A DNA stretch of 5,371 bases from Flavobacteriales bacterium UBA7519 (GTDB taxonomy: Bacteria; Bacteroidota; Bacteroidia; Flavobacteriales; Weeksellaceae). This document shows, piece by piece, positions 1 through 5,129 of this stretch. Positions within the stretch are counted from its first letter, which is position 1; every line of letters starts with the position of its first letter. The stretch spans positions 17,027-22,397 of the forward strand of contig DLND01000174.1 of the NCBI GenBank assembly GCA_002476905.1, given 5' to 3'. The notes beneath the pieces are model-generated. The model saw nothing but the letters and a program-made list of their open reading frames with translations. It did not search any database and was not told the origin of the DNA. The position numbers were made by a program, and so were the translations under genes.

Positions 1-890
1 CAAGGATGAATGTTTCTTACATGGTTACATCTAAAAGAAAACTACAACGATTGGTCGCAGAAGGTGTAACAACTGGATGGGACGATCCTAGAATGCCAAC
101 TATTTCCGGACTGAGAAGAAAAGGTTACACACCGGTTTCCATCAGAAATTTTATAGATAGAGTGGGTGTTGCCAAGAGAGAAAACTTGATTGATATTCAG
201 TTATTAGAGTTTTCTGTGAGAGAAGATCTTAATAAGATTGCGACCCGAGTAATGGCGGTTGTGAATCCGGTAAAACTTATCATAGAGAATTATCCGGATG
301 ATAAGGAAGAATGGCTGGAAACAGAAAATAATCCAGAAGATCAAAACGCTGGAACAAGGCAAGTACCGTTTTCAAAAGAACTTTATATAGAGAAAGAAGA
401 TTTTCAGGAAGAAGCAGATAAAAAATTCTTCAGATTAAAATTGGGGGGCGAAGTCCGTTTAAAGTCTGGGTATATTATTAAAGCTGAACGTGTAGAAAAA
501 AATGATAAGGGAGAAGTAACTACTATTTTTGCAACTTATGATGAAGATTCTAGATCGGGAAGCGGAACAGAAGCCAGTCTTAGAAAGGTAAAAGGAACAT
601 TGCATTGGGTTTCTGCAAAACATGCTTTACCAATAGAAATCAGAACTTATGAAAGACTCTTCACAACCGAGCAGCCAGATGCGGAGAAAGATGTAGATTT
701 TATAGAATTTATAAATCCACAATCACTTAGAGTTTCTTATGGTTTTGCGGAACCAAGTCTGAAAGATGCAACCTTAGAAGATCATTATCAATTTCAGAGA
801 ATTGGATATTATATCAAAGACAGGGATTCTTCTGATGAACAGCTAGTATTCAATAGAACCGTGACTCTGAAGGATGGTTATAAACCATAA
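1..890 (+). CDS. glnS: Glutaminyl-tRNA synthetase, C-terminal part (cut by left window edge)
   Basis: This is the C-terminal half of class I glutamine--tRNA ligase, a cytoplasmic enzyme that charges tRNA-Gln with glutamine using ATP. The frame is open to the left edge (first full codon at base 3), so the ATG at base 6 is internal. The N-terminal Rossmann half with the HIGH motif lies outside the window; by comparison with E. coli GlnRS (about 554 residues) roughly 270 residues are missing. Visible are the KMSKS-region equivalent VTSKRKL, just after the edge, then GWDDPRMPTISGLRRKGY, typical of the Gln/Glu-tRNA synthetase family. The two beta-barrel anticodon-binding domains follow, with GTLHWVSAKHALPIEIRTYERLF and the terminal VFNRTVTLKD. 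E. coli has VMSKRKL where this protein has VTSKRKL. The gene ends 18 bases before a strong terminator, so it closes a transcription unit. Identity is very secure from the motifs and C-terminal length. Confidence 0.97.
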   Translation, partial: RMNVSYMVTSKRKLQRLVAEGVTTGWDDPRMPTISGLRRKGYTPVSIRNFIDRVGVAKRENLIDIQLLEFSVREDLNKIATRVMAVVNPVKLIIENYPDDKEEWLETENNPEDQNAGTRQVPFSKELYIEKEDFQEEADKKFFRLKLGGEVRLKSGYIIKAERVEKNDKGEVTTIFATYDEDSRSGSGTEASLRKVKGTLHWVSAKHALPIEIRTYERLFTTEQPDAEKDVDFIEFINPQSLRVSYGFAEPSLKDATLEDHYQFQRIGYYIKDRDSSDEQLVFNRTVTLKDGYKP

Positions 891-907
891 TTTAAAAATA
901 TATTAAT

Positions 908-938
908 AAAAAAATCAGACGAATGTCTGATTTTTTTT
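908..938. terminator. Bidirectional intrinsic terminator between glnS and the GNAT gene
   Basis: A perfect 10-bp stem pairs 911-920 (AAAATCAGAC) with 925-934 (GTCTGATTTT) around the loop GAAT. T follows to 938 on the plus strand, and the A run 908-914 gives a T tract on the minus strand. It therefore fits as the terminator of glnS and, in reverse, of the facing acetyltransferase gene, whose stop lies about 115 bases away. No better minus-strand hairpin is visible in 939-1052. That stretch holds only a weak 5-bp hairpin (984-998) nested in a 6-bp inverted repeat (975-980 with 1016-1021). Confidence 0.9.
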
Positions 939-1052
939 GTTAATAGGTGTAAAGAAATCATTCCTTTGTTTCCTAGTCTTCAAATAAGGAAAACTTATGA
1001 GATTATTTTTACAGAAAGACTTTTAAATCAATTTTCATAATCAAGAATGTTT

Positions 1053-1376
1053 TTACAATTGGTCATAACCTGTAAAGTTTTCATCTACGAGTGCTTTCCA
1101 TTCCGGATGCTTTTTGATGTATGCAAAAATATAAGGACAGAAGGGAAGTAGTTTTTTCCCATTCTCTTTTATATATTGTAATGTTTTCTCAACCACTGCA
1201 GCAGCGGCTCCTGTTCCCAATAGTTCAGGTTCTGCTTCTGTATGTACCAGAGCAATCCGATGTTCTCCCTCGGCGTAATCGTAACTAATAAACGCTAAAT
1301 GGCCATCAACTTCTATGTAGAAACGTTTTTTTGCTTCATCTTTTACAAGTGTTAATTCTTCGAATTCTGGTTTCAT
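1053..1376 (-). CDS. Small GNAT-fold N-acetyltransferase, YjdJ/NATD1 type
   Basis: This 107-residue protein belongs to the short Gcn5-related acetyltransferase group (COG2388; E. coli YjdJ, human NATD1), which keeps little more than the acetyl-CoA binding core. Seen in the sequence: a first strand pair RFYIEVDGHLAFISY (about residues 18-32), a strand IALVHTEAEPELLGTGAAAA (41-60) carrying the pyrophosphate-binding loop as LGTGA rather than the usual RGxGxA, a helix VVEKTLQYIKENG, and the family hallmark LLPFCPYIFAYIKKHPEW (76-93) with Cys80 and His90. The acceptor substrate of the group is unknown, so none is assigned. I start at the ATG at 1374-1376. A TTG start at 1404-1406 would add ten residues, but it sits inside the -7 promoter box and would not be in the mRNA. 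The gene stands alone and converges on glnS. Confidence 0.88.
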   Translation of the reverse strand: MKPEFEELTLVKDEAKKRFYIEVDGHLAFISYDYAEGEHRIALVHTEAEPELLGTGAAAAVVEKTLQYIKENGKKLLPFCPYIFAYIKKHPEWKALVDENFTGYDQL

Positions 1377-1403
1377 CACTTTGTTTTTAAAATTTATTAT
1401 GTT

Positions 1404-1431
1404 CAAAATTAGCGAAAAAATAAGATTGAAA
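1404..1431 (-). promoter_or_regulatory. Promoter of the GNAT gene (TAATTTTG -7 box)
   Basis: On the minus strand TAATTTTG (1411 down to 1404) matches the Bacteroidetes -7 consensus TAnnTTTG exactly. A TTTC (1431-1428) lies 16 bases upstream as a weak -33 element with a slightly short spacer. Transcription would begin near 1398, giving a leader of about 22 bases before the ATG at 1376. The box covers the TTG that would be the longer start, so it decides the start codon. Confidence 0.6.
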
Positions 1432-1453
1432 GTTAATGTTTGATTTTTAAAAC

Positions 1454-1486
1454 AAAAAAATCCTGTAAATCTTCGTTTACAGGATT
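1454..1486 (-). terminator. Intrinsic terminator of pheS
   Basis: An 11-bp perfect stem pairs 1459-1469 (AATCCTGTAAA) with 1476-1486 (TTTACAGGATT) around a six-base loop. On the minus strand it is followed by seven T (the A run 1454-1460). It lies 19 bases after the pheS stop and 23 bases upstream of the -33 element of the next minus-strand gene, so the two genes are separate transcription units. Confidence 0.93.
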
Positions 1487-1505
1487 GATATTTAGTAATA
1501 ATAAA

Positions 1506-2516
1506 TTATAATGTTTTGAACTGCTCAAGCATTCTGATGTCATTCTCAAAGAACATTCTGATGTCGCTCATTTGATATAGAAGCATTACGATTCTTTCAA
1601 TTCCCATCCCAAATGCATATCCAGAATATTTGTCCGGATCTATGTTTACGTTCTTTAAAACGGCAGGATCCACCATTCCGCAGCCCATGATTTCCAGCCA
1701 GCCCGTTCCCTTAGTGATTCTGTAGTCTGTTTCAGAGTTTAGTCCCCAATAAACATCTACTTCCGCACTTGGCTCAGTAAAAGGGAAATAAGAAGGTCTC
1801 ATTCTGATTTTCGACTTCCCAAAAAGTTCAGTTGTGAAAAACTGAATGGTCTGTTTCAAATCTGCAAAACTTACATTCTCATCAATATACAAACCTTCAA
1901 TTTGGTGGAAGATACAATGTGAACGTGAAGAAACTGCTTCGTTACGGAAAACTCTACCTGGAGCCAAAATTCTCATCGGCGGTTCATTCTCTTCCATATA
2001 ACGAATTTGAACAGAAGAAGTATGTGTTCTCAACAAAACATCAGGATTCTGTTCGATGAAAAACGTATCCTGCATATCTCTCGCCGGATGATATTCCGGA
2101 AGGTTAAGTGCCGTAAAGTTATGCCAATCATCCTCGATCTCTGGTCCGTCTGCAACAGCAAAACCTATAGATTTGAAGATGTCAATGATTTTATTTTTAA
2201 CTAAATTGATTGGATGACGAGAGCCCAATTCCAAAGGAAAAGCAGGTCTTGTAAGGTCTTCTTTTTCAAGGATGATTTTGCTTTCGGAAGATGTTTTTAG
2301 TTCCTCTAGCTTTTCATTCACAGTATTTCTTAAGACATTGATTTTTTGTCCAAAATCTTTCTTTTGCTCATTAGGAATTTGTTTCAATGCATCATAAAAA
2401 TCGTTCATGATTCCTTTTTTTCCATTGAATTTTAAACGGAACTGTTCTATCTCATCCTTTGCAGAAGACTGGAAGTTTTGTACTTCTAACAATAGGTCAT
2501 CAATTTTCTCTAGCAT
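1506..2516 (-). CDS. pheS: Phenylalanyl-tRNA synthetase alpha subunit
   Basis: This is the 336-residue catalytic subunit of the alpha2-beta2 enzyme that charges tRNA-Phe in the cytoplasm. Residues 1-85 are the charged, coiled-coil-prone tRNA-binding arm. The class II catalytic domain follows: motif 1 region VADGPEIEDDWHNF (121-134), then RTHTSSVQ (163-170), motif 2 GRVFRNEAVSSRSH (187-200) with FHQIEGLYID (203-212), and motif 3 YAFGMGIERI (300-309), ending in DIRMFFENDIRMLEQF. Ala301 in AFGMG corresponds by motif to the E. coli Ala294 position that sets the size of the phenylalanine pocket, so wild-type specificity is expected. The motif 2 form RNEAVSSRSHC, in place of RRDxxDATH, is the one I associate with Bacteroidota. 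Length is normal and the ATG is preceded by an A/T-rich leader without Shine-Dalgarno. The beta-subunit gene pheT is not adjacent, unlike the E. coli pheST operon; it must lie elsewhere. Confidence 0.98.
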   Translation of the reverse strand: MLEKIDDLLLEVQNFQSSAKDEIEQFRLKFNGKKGIMNDFYDALKQIPNEQKKDFGQKINVLRNTVNEKLEELKTSSESKIILEKEDLTRPAFPLELGSRHPINLVKNKIIDIFKSIGFAVADGPEIEDDWHNFTALNLPEYHPARDMQDTFFIEQNPDVLLRTHTSSVQIRYMEENEPPMRILAPGRVFRNEAVSSRSHCIFHQIEGLYIDENVSFADLKQTIQFFTTELFGKSKIRMRPSYFPFTEPSAEVDVYWGLNSETDYRITKGTGWLEIMGCGMVDPAVLKNVNIDPDKYSGYAFGMGIERIVMLLYQMSDIRMFFENDIRMLEQFKTL

Positions 2517-2539
2517 TATTCTTTATAAAAAATAGATTG

Positions 2540-2547
2540 CAAAAATA
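2540..2547 (-). promoter_or_regulatory. Candidate pheS promoter -7 box (TATTTTTG)
   Basis: TATTTTTG on the minus strand fits TAnnTTTG exactly and lies 23 bases before the pheS ATG. I see no good -33 TTTG at 17-20 bases upstream (the sequence there is TGGA), so only the -7 half is well supported. Confidence 0.45.
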
Positions 2548-2571
2548 CGATTTTTAAACCAAAAATTCCAT

Positions 2572-2600
2572 AAAAAAATCTGCCTTTAAGAAAGCAGATT
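2572..2600 (-). terminator. Intrinsic terminator of the YceI-family gene
   Basis: AATCTGC (2577-2583) pairs with GCAGATT (2594-2600). The stem can continue as TTT/AAA past one bulged base to a three-base loop. On the minus strand it is followed by seven T (A run 2572-2578). It ends the yceI-like transcript 24 bases before the pheS -7 box. Confidence 0.88.
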
Positions 2601-2617
2601 AATTATAATTTTATGAT

Positions 2618-2648
2618 AATAGCAAAAAGCCAAATACAAAAAGCTATT
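2618..2648. repeat. Inverted repeat at the 3' end of the YceI gene
   Basis: AATAGC (2618-2623) and GCTATT (2643-2648) are exact inverted copies around an A-rich 19-base loop. The right arm touches the stop codon of the minus-strand gene. No T tract follows on either strand, so this is not a terminator by itself. It may be chance or a 3'-end mRNA hairpin. Confidence 0.3.
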
Positions 2649-3307
2649 TATTTCTTCTCAATAGCCTTAACTTTCATCTGAACATTAATCTCGTTTTTGA
2701 TAAGGCCTTCTGCAGCAGGCATCTGAAATTTAATTCCAAATTCATCTCTGTTAATGTCTTTCGGCTCTGTAGCAATACTAAGTTCTCCATCTTTTATCTT
2801 AACATTGGCATTAAAAGTAGCTGGTTTTGTAATTCCTTTTAGAGTCAGATTTCCATCCAAAACTGTGTTATAATCACTTCCTGCTGGCGCTTCTGAAATT
2901 TTTGTGATTTCGTAGGAAGCCGTTGGGAATTTTTCTACATCAAAAAAATCTGCACTTTTTAGATGCCCTATAAGTTTTGCATTGCCATCAGTTTCTTTCA
3001 GATCTTCATTCGCAATAGAATTCATATCAATGACGAATTGCCCACTTTCCAGCTTATTATCTTTGACGGTAACCTCGCCACTTTCAAATTTCAAAGTTCC
3101 AATATGACTGGTATTGTCGGACTTCACCACTTTAAAACCTTTCCATTCTGCTTTACTGTTCATCGTATCTATGACATATATTTGTCCGTTTGTAGTAGTA
3201 AGCACCTCATTGCTTTCGCTGGTTACGGGTTTATCTTTTCCGCAGGAAATTACAAAAATAGAGGCTGAGATCATCAGGATAGCTGCAATAATGGTTGATT
3301 TTTTCAT
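2648..3307 (-). CDS. YceI-family lipoprotein
   Basis: This 219-residue protein combines a lipoprotein signal peptide with a YceI domain. The signal is MKK, a hydrophobic stretch to about residue 20, and the lipobox VISC with Cys22 as the acylated residue; after it comes GKDKPVTSESNE, a short polar linker. The YceI beta-barrel (about 43-219) shows family signatures: AEWKGFKVVKSDNTSHIGTL, SGQFVIDMNSI, HLKSADFFDVEKFPTASYEI, GNLTLKGITKPATF and INRDEFGIKF. Family members that have been solved bind isoprenoid-type lipids in the barrel, and E. coli YceI is periplasmic. The ligand here is unknown. It is probably anchored in the inner or outer membrane. The residues after Cys22 (GKDK) are less acidic than typical flavobacterial surface-export signals, so exposure on the cell surface is not indicated. 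The gene is a single unit, divergent from the ABC ATPase gene. Confidence 0.94.
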   Translation of the reverse strand: MKKSTIIAAILMISASIFVISCGKDKPVTSESNEVLTTTNGQIYVIDTMNSKAEWKGFKVVKSDNTSHIGTLKFESGEVTVKDNKLESGQFVIDMNSIANEDLKETDGNAKLIGHLKSADFFDVEKFPTASYEITKISEAPAGSDYNTVLDGNLTLKGITKPATFNANVKIKDGELSIATEPKDINRDEFGIKFQMPAAEGLIKNEINVQMKVKAIEKK

Positions 3308-3393
3308 ATCAGGCTGTAGGAATTTGAAAGTTGAGTGTCCATTGGCTTGGTTTTCACTCAGAATATTTTAATTTGTTATTAAGTTTTACGTTC

Positions 3394-3423
3394 TTTGCTA
3401 AAATAATAAAATTATTATACTTC
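3394..3423 (+). promoter_or_regulatory. Candidate promoter of the ABC ATPase gene
   Basis: TTTG (3394-3397), an 18-base spacer and TATACTTC (3416-3423) match TTTG/TAnnTTTG with two mismatches in the -7 box. The start of transcription would be near 3430, leaving a very short leader before the ATG at 3443. No Shine-Dalgarno sequence is present. Confidence 0.35.
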
Positions 3424-3426
3424 AAA
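3398..3426 (-). promoter_or_regulatory. Candidate promoter of the YceI gene
   Basis: On the minus strand TTTG (3426-3423), a 17-base spacer and TATTTTAG (3405-3398) match the Bacteroidetes promoter with one mismatch in the -7 box. The leader would be about 85 bases. It interleaves with the plus-strand candidate at 3394-3423. Support is moderate because such boxes are common in AT-rich DNA. Confidence 0.35.
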
Positions 3427-3442
3427 AAACAATTTTCATAAA

Positions 3443-4375
3443 ATGCTCTTAGAAGTCAAAAATCTTTATTTCAATTATCAGACCAAAAATCCTCTGTTTC
3501 AAAACCTAAATCTGAATGTAGATGAAGGTCAGGTGGTTGCGTTGGCAGGCGAAAGCGGCTGTGGAAAATCAACCTTGCTAAGCCTAATATACGGATTGAT
3601 GGATTGGCAGAGCGGTGAAATTATTTTTGACGGTGAAAAATTGTTTGGCCCGAAAGGAAATCTTGTGCCTGGAGAATCGAAAATGAAATTCGTAGCGCAG
3701 AATTATGATCTGATGCCTTATGCTACGGTTGCTGATAATGTTGGGAAATTCATTTCTAATATCAATTTAAAATCGAAAAAAGAAAAGATCGAGGAACTTT
3801 TGGATGTTGTTGGACTTTCAGAATATGCGAAAGTGATTCCTAAAAACTTAAGCGGAGGACAACAACAACGTGTGGCGATTGCCAGAGCTTTGGCTATACT
3901 TCCTAAGATGCTTTTGCTGGATGAGCCTTTTAGTAACCTTGATTTTTCCAGAAAATTCGAATTAAGAGATAAATTGTTCACTTATGTAAAGCAAAATAAT
4001 CTAAGTCTTTTGATTTCGACGCATAATTTGGAAGAAGTTTTGCCTTGGGCAGACAAAATTGTCGTTCTGCAGCAAGGACGATTGATTCAGAATGATTCGC
4101 CAAAAGAAACTTACGAAAATCCTTACAACGATTATGTTGCCAAGCTTTTAGGTGAAGTAAATATTTTTACAGAAGAAGAAAAAACTCAATTTAATCTTTC
4201 CAAAAAACATTACTTTCCGCATCAGATAAAAGTTGCTGAAGGTGGAGTTGAGGCAAGTGTTTTAGAAAGTCTTTTTGCGGGTTCGCATTATCGAAATAAA
4301 CTCAGAATCAATGATAAATCAATTGTTGTTTATTCTCAAAATTTACTTACTGGAAACGTCTTTCTACAATTTTAA
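3443..4375 (+). CDS. ABC transporter ATP-binding protein with TOBE-like tail
   Basis: This 310-residue protein is a complete ABC nucleotide-binding subunit that would couple ATP hydrolysis to transport at the inner face of the cytoplasmic membrane. Motifs in order: A-loop Tyr12, Walker A GESGCGKST (36-44), Q-loop Gln86, signature LSGGQQQRVAIARAL (136-150), Walker B MLLLDEP (156-162), D-loop SNLD (164-167) and H-loop His194 in STHNLEEV. All catalytic residues are present. Residues about 225-310 form an extra domain (PHQIKVAEGGVEASVLESLFAGSH in its centre) that looks like a short TOBE domain, as in the CysA/PotA/FbpC group of import ATPases. The substrate cannot be read from the sequence. No permease or binding-protein gene is adjacent on either side. 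The upstream neighbour is divergent and the downstream one converges, so it is a single-gene unit. I see no clear terminator directly after the stop. Confidence 0.93.
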   Translation: MLLEVKNLYFNYQTKNPLFQNLNLNVDEGQVVALAGESGCGKSTLLSLIYGLMDWQSGEIIFDGEKLFGPKGNLVPGESKMKFVAQNYDLMPYATVADNVGKFISNINLKSKKEKIEELLDVVGLSEYAKVIPKNLSGGQQQRVAIARALAILPKMLLLDEPFSNLDFSRKFELRDKLFTYVKQNNLSLLISTHNLEEVLPWADKIVVLQQGRLIQNDSPKETYENPYNDYVAKLLGEVNIFTEEEKTQFNLSKKHYFPHQIKVAEGGVEASVLESLFAGSHYRNKLRINDKSIVVYSQNLLTGNVFLQF

Positions 4376-4428
4376 ATTCCCTATTTTTAAATTTGTTGAT
4401 AAAATATTAATAACTTATACATTTTCAG

Positions 4429-4459
4429 TTTGTTGAATTGGATAAAATTTCTAATTTTG
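4429..4459 (+). promoter_or_regulatory. Orphan consensus Bacteroidetes promoter
   Basis: TTTG (4429-4432), a 19-base spacer and TAATTTTG (4452-4459) match both elements of the Bacteroidetes primary-sigma promoter without a mismatch, at the preferred spacing. It is the best promoter in the window. No protein gene follows on this strand before the convergent yjdM stop, which suggests that it drives a non-coding RNA beginning near 4464-4467. Confidence 0.65.
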
Positions 4460-4465
4460 ACAAAC

Positions 4466-4578
4466 GAAAATACATCAGGAAATTTTTGGTTAATTCTCTT
4501 TCTGCCCCTAAAGACCGAAATTAGCATTCGCAATCAAAGTCTTTGAAAGTTTACCCTGCCAAATTTTTCCTTTTTTTT
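4466..4578 (+). ncRNA. Candidate structured small RNA, 6S-like architecture
   Basis: About 110 bases between a consensus promoter and a run of eight T (4571-4578), without any ATG on this strand. The ends can pair as a closing helix: 4478-4489 with 4559-4570, ten Watson-Crick pairs around a central two-base U-U mismatch. Inside, AAAGAC (4510-4515) pairs with GTCTTT (4539-4544), extended by a G-U pair (4509-4545). After a 4x4 internal loop come ATT/AAT and GC/GC with one bulged A and the four-base loop ATTC. Between the two helices lies a large open bubble, about 19 bases on the left and 13 on the right. Closing stem, bubble and central hairpin are the layout of 6S RNA, which binds RNA polymerase as a promoter mimic; Bacteroidota have their own 6S class (Rfam 6S-Flavo). 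The RNA gene call is moderately supported and the 6S identity is a hypothesis. Alternatives are another small RNA or the 3' end of the ABC transcript. Exact ends are estimates. Confidence 0.5.
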
Positions 4579-4610
4579 GCTTGTAGCTGGTAGCTCATGG
4601 CATTTAGATT

Positions 4611-4640
4611 AAAAAAGCAATATACAACAAGCCAATTGCT
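4611..4640 (-). terminator. Probable terminator of the PhnA/YjdM gene
   Basis: On the minus strand AGCAAT (4640-4635), a 13-base loop and ATTGCT (4621-4616) are followed directly by T (A run 4611-4616). The hairpin lies 10 bases after the gene's stop codon. The 6-bp stem is short and the loop long, so it is weaker than the other terminators here. It ends transcription before the end of the convergent small RNA candidate. Confidence 0.5.
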
Positions 4641-4649
4641 AAAAGCTAA

Positions 4650-4982
4650 CTAAGCCTTTTTCACAAACTCAGATTTCAAAGCCATAGAACCGAAGCCGTC
4701 GATTTTGCAATCAATATTATGGTCTGAATCTGGACGAAGACGGATGTTTTTAACTTTGGTTCCTGCTTTTACAGGTTTTGGAGCACCTTTCACAGGCAAA
4801 TCTTTTATCACAATTACAGAATCTCCATTTTGTAATTCTTTACCTAGAGAGTCAAAAATTTTGCCTTCTGCTGAAACTTCCGCAGGATTCCATTCGTGGA
4901 AACATTGAGAACAAACTTGTAAATTATCTTGTTCGTAAGTGAATTCGGATTGGCATTTTGGGCAAAGAATAGTGTCGCTCAT
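4650..4982 (-). CDS. yjdM: PhnA/YjdM-family zinc-ribbon protein
   Basis: This 110-residue protein is very close to E. coli YjdM (formerly PhnA, 111 residues). An N-terminal zinc ribbon has two cysteine pairs, CPKC (7-10) and CSQC (24-27), followed by HEWNPAE. The C-terminal SH3-like domain contains [40 protein letters not shown] and the end LKSEFVKK, nearly the same words as in E. coli. The name PhnA came from linkage with the phosphonate genes in E. coli. This family is not the phosphonoacetate hydrolase that is also called PhnA, and no phosphonate gene is near, so a role in phosphonate use should not be inferred; the molecular function is unknown. It is a single-gene unit with its own promoter, a leader of about 13 bases and no Shine-Dalgarno, divergent from gcvT. 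Confidence 0.95.
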   Translation of the reverse strand: MSDTILCPKCQSEFTYEQDNLQVCSQCFHEWNPAEVSAEGKIFDSLGKELQNGDSVIVIKDLPVKGAPKPVKAGTKVKNIRLRPDSDHNIDCKIDGFGSMALKSEFVKKA

Positions 4983-5000
4983 AGTTTTTAATTAGAGGTG

Positions 5001-5031
5001 CAAAGGTAAGATTAATACGTTTATCCTGAAA
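5001..5031 (-). promoter_or_regulatory. Promoter of the PhnA/YjdM gene
   Basis: On the minus strand TTTC (5031-5028), a 19-base spacer and TACCTTTG (5008-5001) give an exact -7 box and three of four -33 bases at the preferred spacing. Transcription would start near 4995, only a dozen bases before the ATG. Confidence 0.6.
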
Positions 5032-5069
5032 TGAGATAATTCATAAGGCATAAAATTTAGTATTAATCA

Positions 5070-5099
5070 TTTATAATTCATCATTAATTTTTAGATTTG
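5070..5099 (+). promoter_or_regulatory. Promoter of gcvT
   Basis: TTTA (5070-5073), an 18-base spacer and TAGATTTG (5092-5099) give an exact TAnnTTTG -7 box with a three-of-four -33 box. The leader to the ATG at 5130 would be about 25 bases. No glycine-riboswitch-like structure fits in so short a leader. Confidence 0.55.
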
Positions 5100-5129
5100 T
5101 GCGCAACTAAAATAAATCTTCCTTTTAAA

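Noticed and set aside
939..1052. Possible small RNA or gene between the glnS terminator and the GNAT stop
   Set aside because: Only a weak 5-bp hairpin nested in a 6-bp inverted repeat is present, with no promoter match and no ORF; best read as the 3' untranslated end of the GNAT transcript.
2007..2204. Plus-strand 65-codon ORF inside pheS
   Set aside because: It is antisense to conserved pheS coding sequence, with no recognisable domain; a shadow of the real gene.
2963..3371. Two overlapping plus-strand ORFs antisense to the YceI gene
   Set aside because: They lie opposite the YceI domain and signal peptide, which are clearly coding on the minus strand; the translations show no family features.
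3718..3981. Minus-strand 87-codon ORF inside the ABC ATPase gene
   Set aside because: It mirrors the signature and Walker B region of the ATPase, so the open frame is a by-product of that conserved sequence.
4597..4653. Plus-strand 18-codon ORF starting at the ATG at 4597, downstream of the orphan promoter
   Set aside because: It begins after the T8 run that should end the RNA, has no supporting initiation signal, overlaps the minus-strand terminator and the yjdM stop, and resembles no known peptide.
4705..4908. Plus-strand 67-codon ORF opposite yjdM
   Set aside because: It is antisense to a highly conserved zinc-ribbon gene and has no domain of its own.
5100..5129. Glycine riboswitch before gcvT
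   Set aside because: With the promoter box ending at 5099 only about 25 bases of leader remain, far too short for the aptamer.
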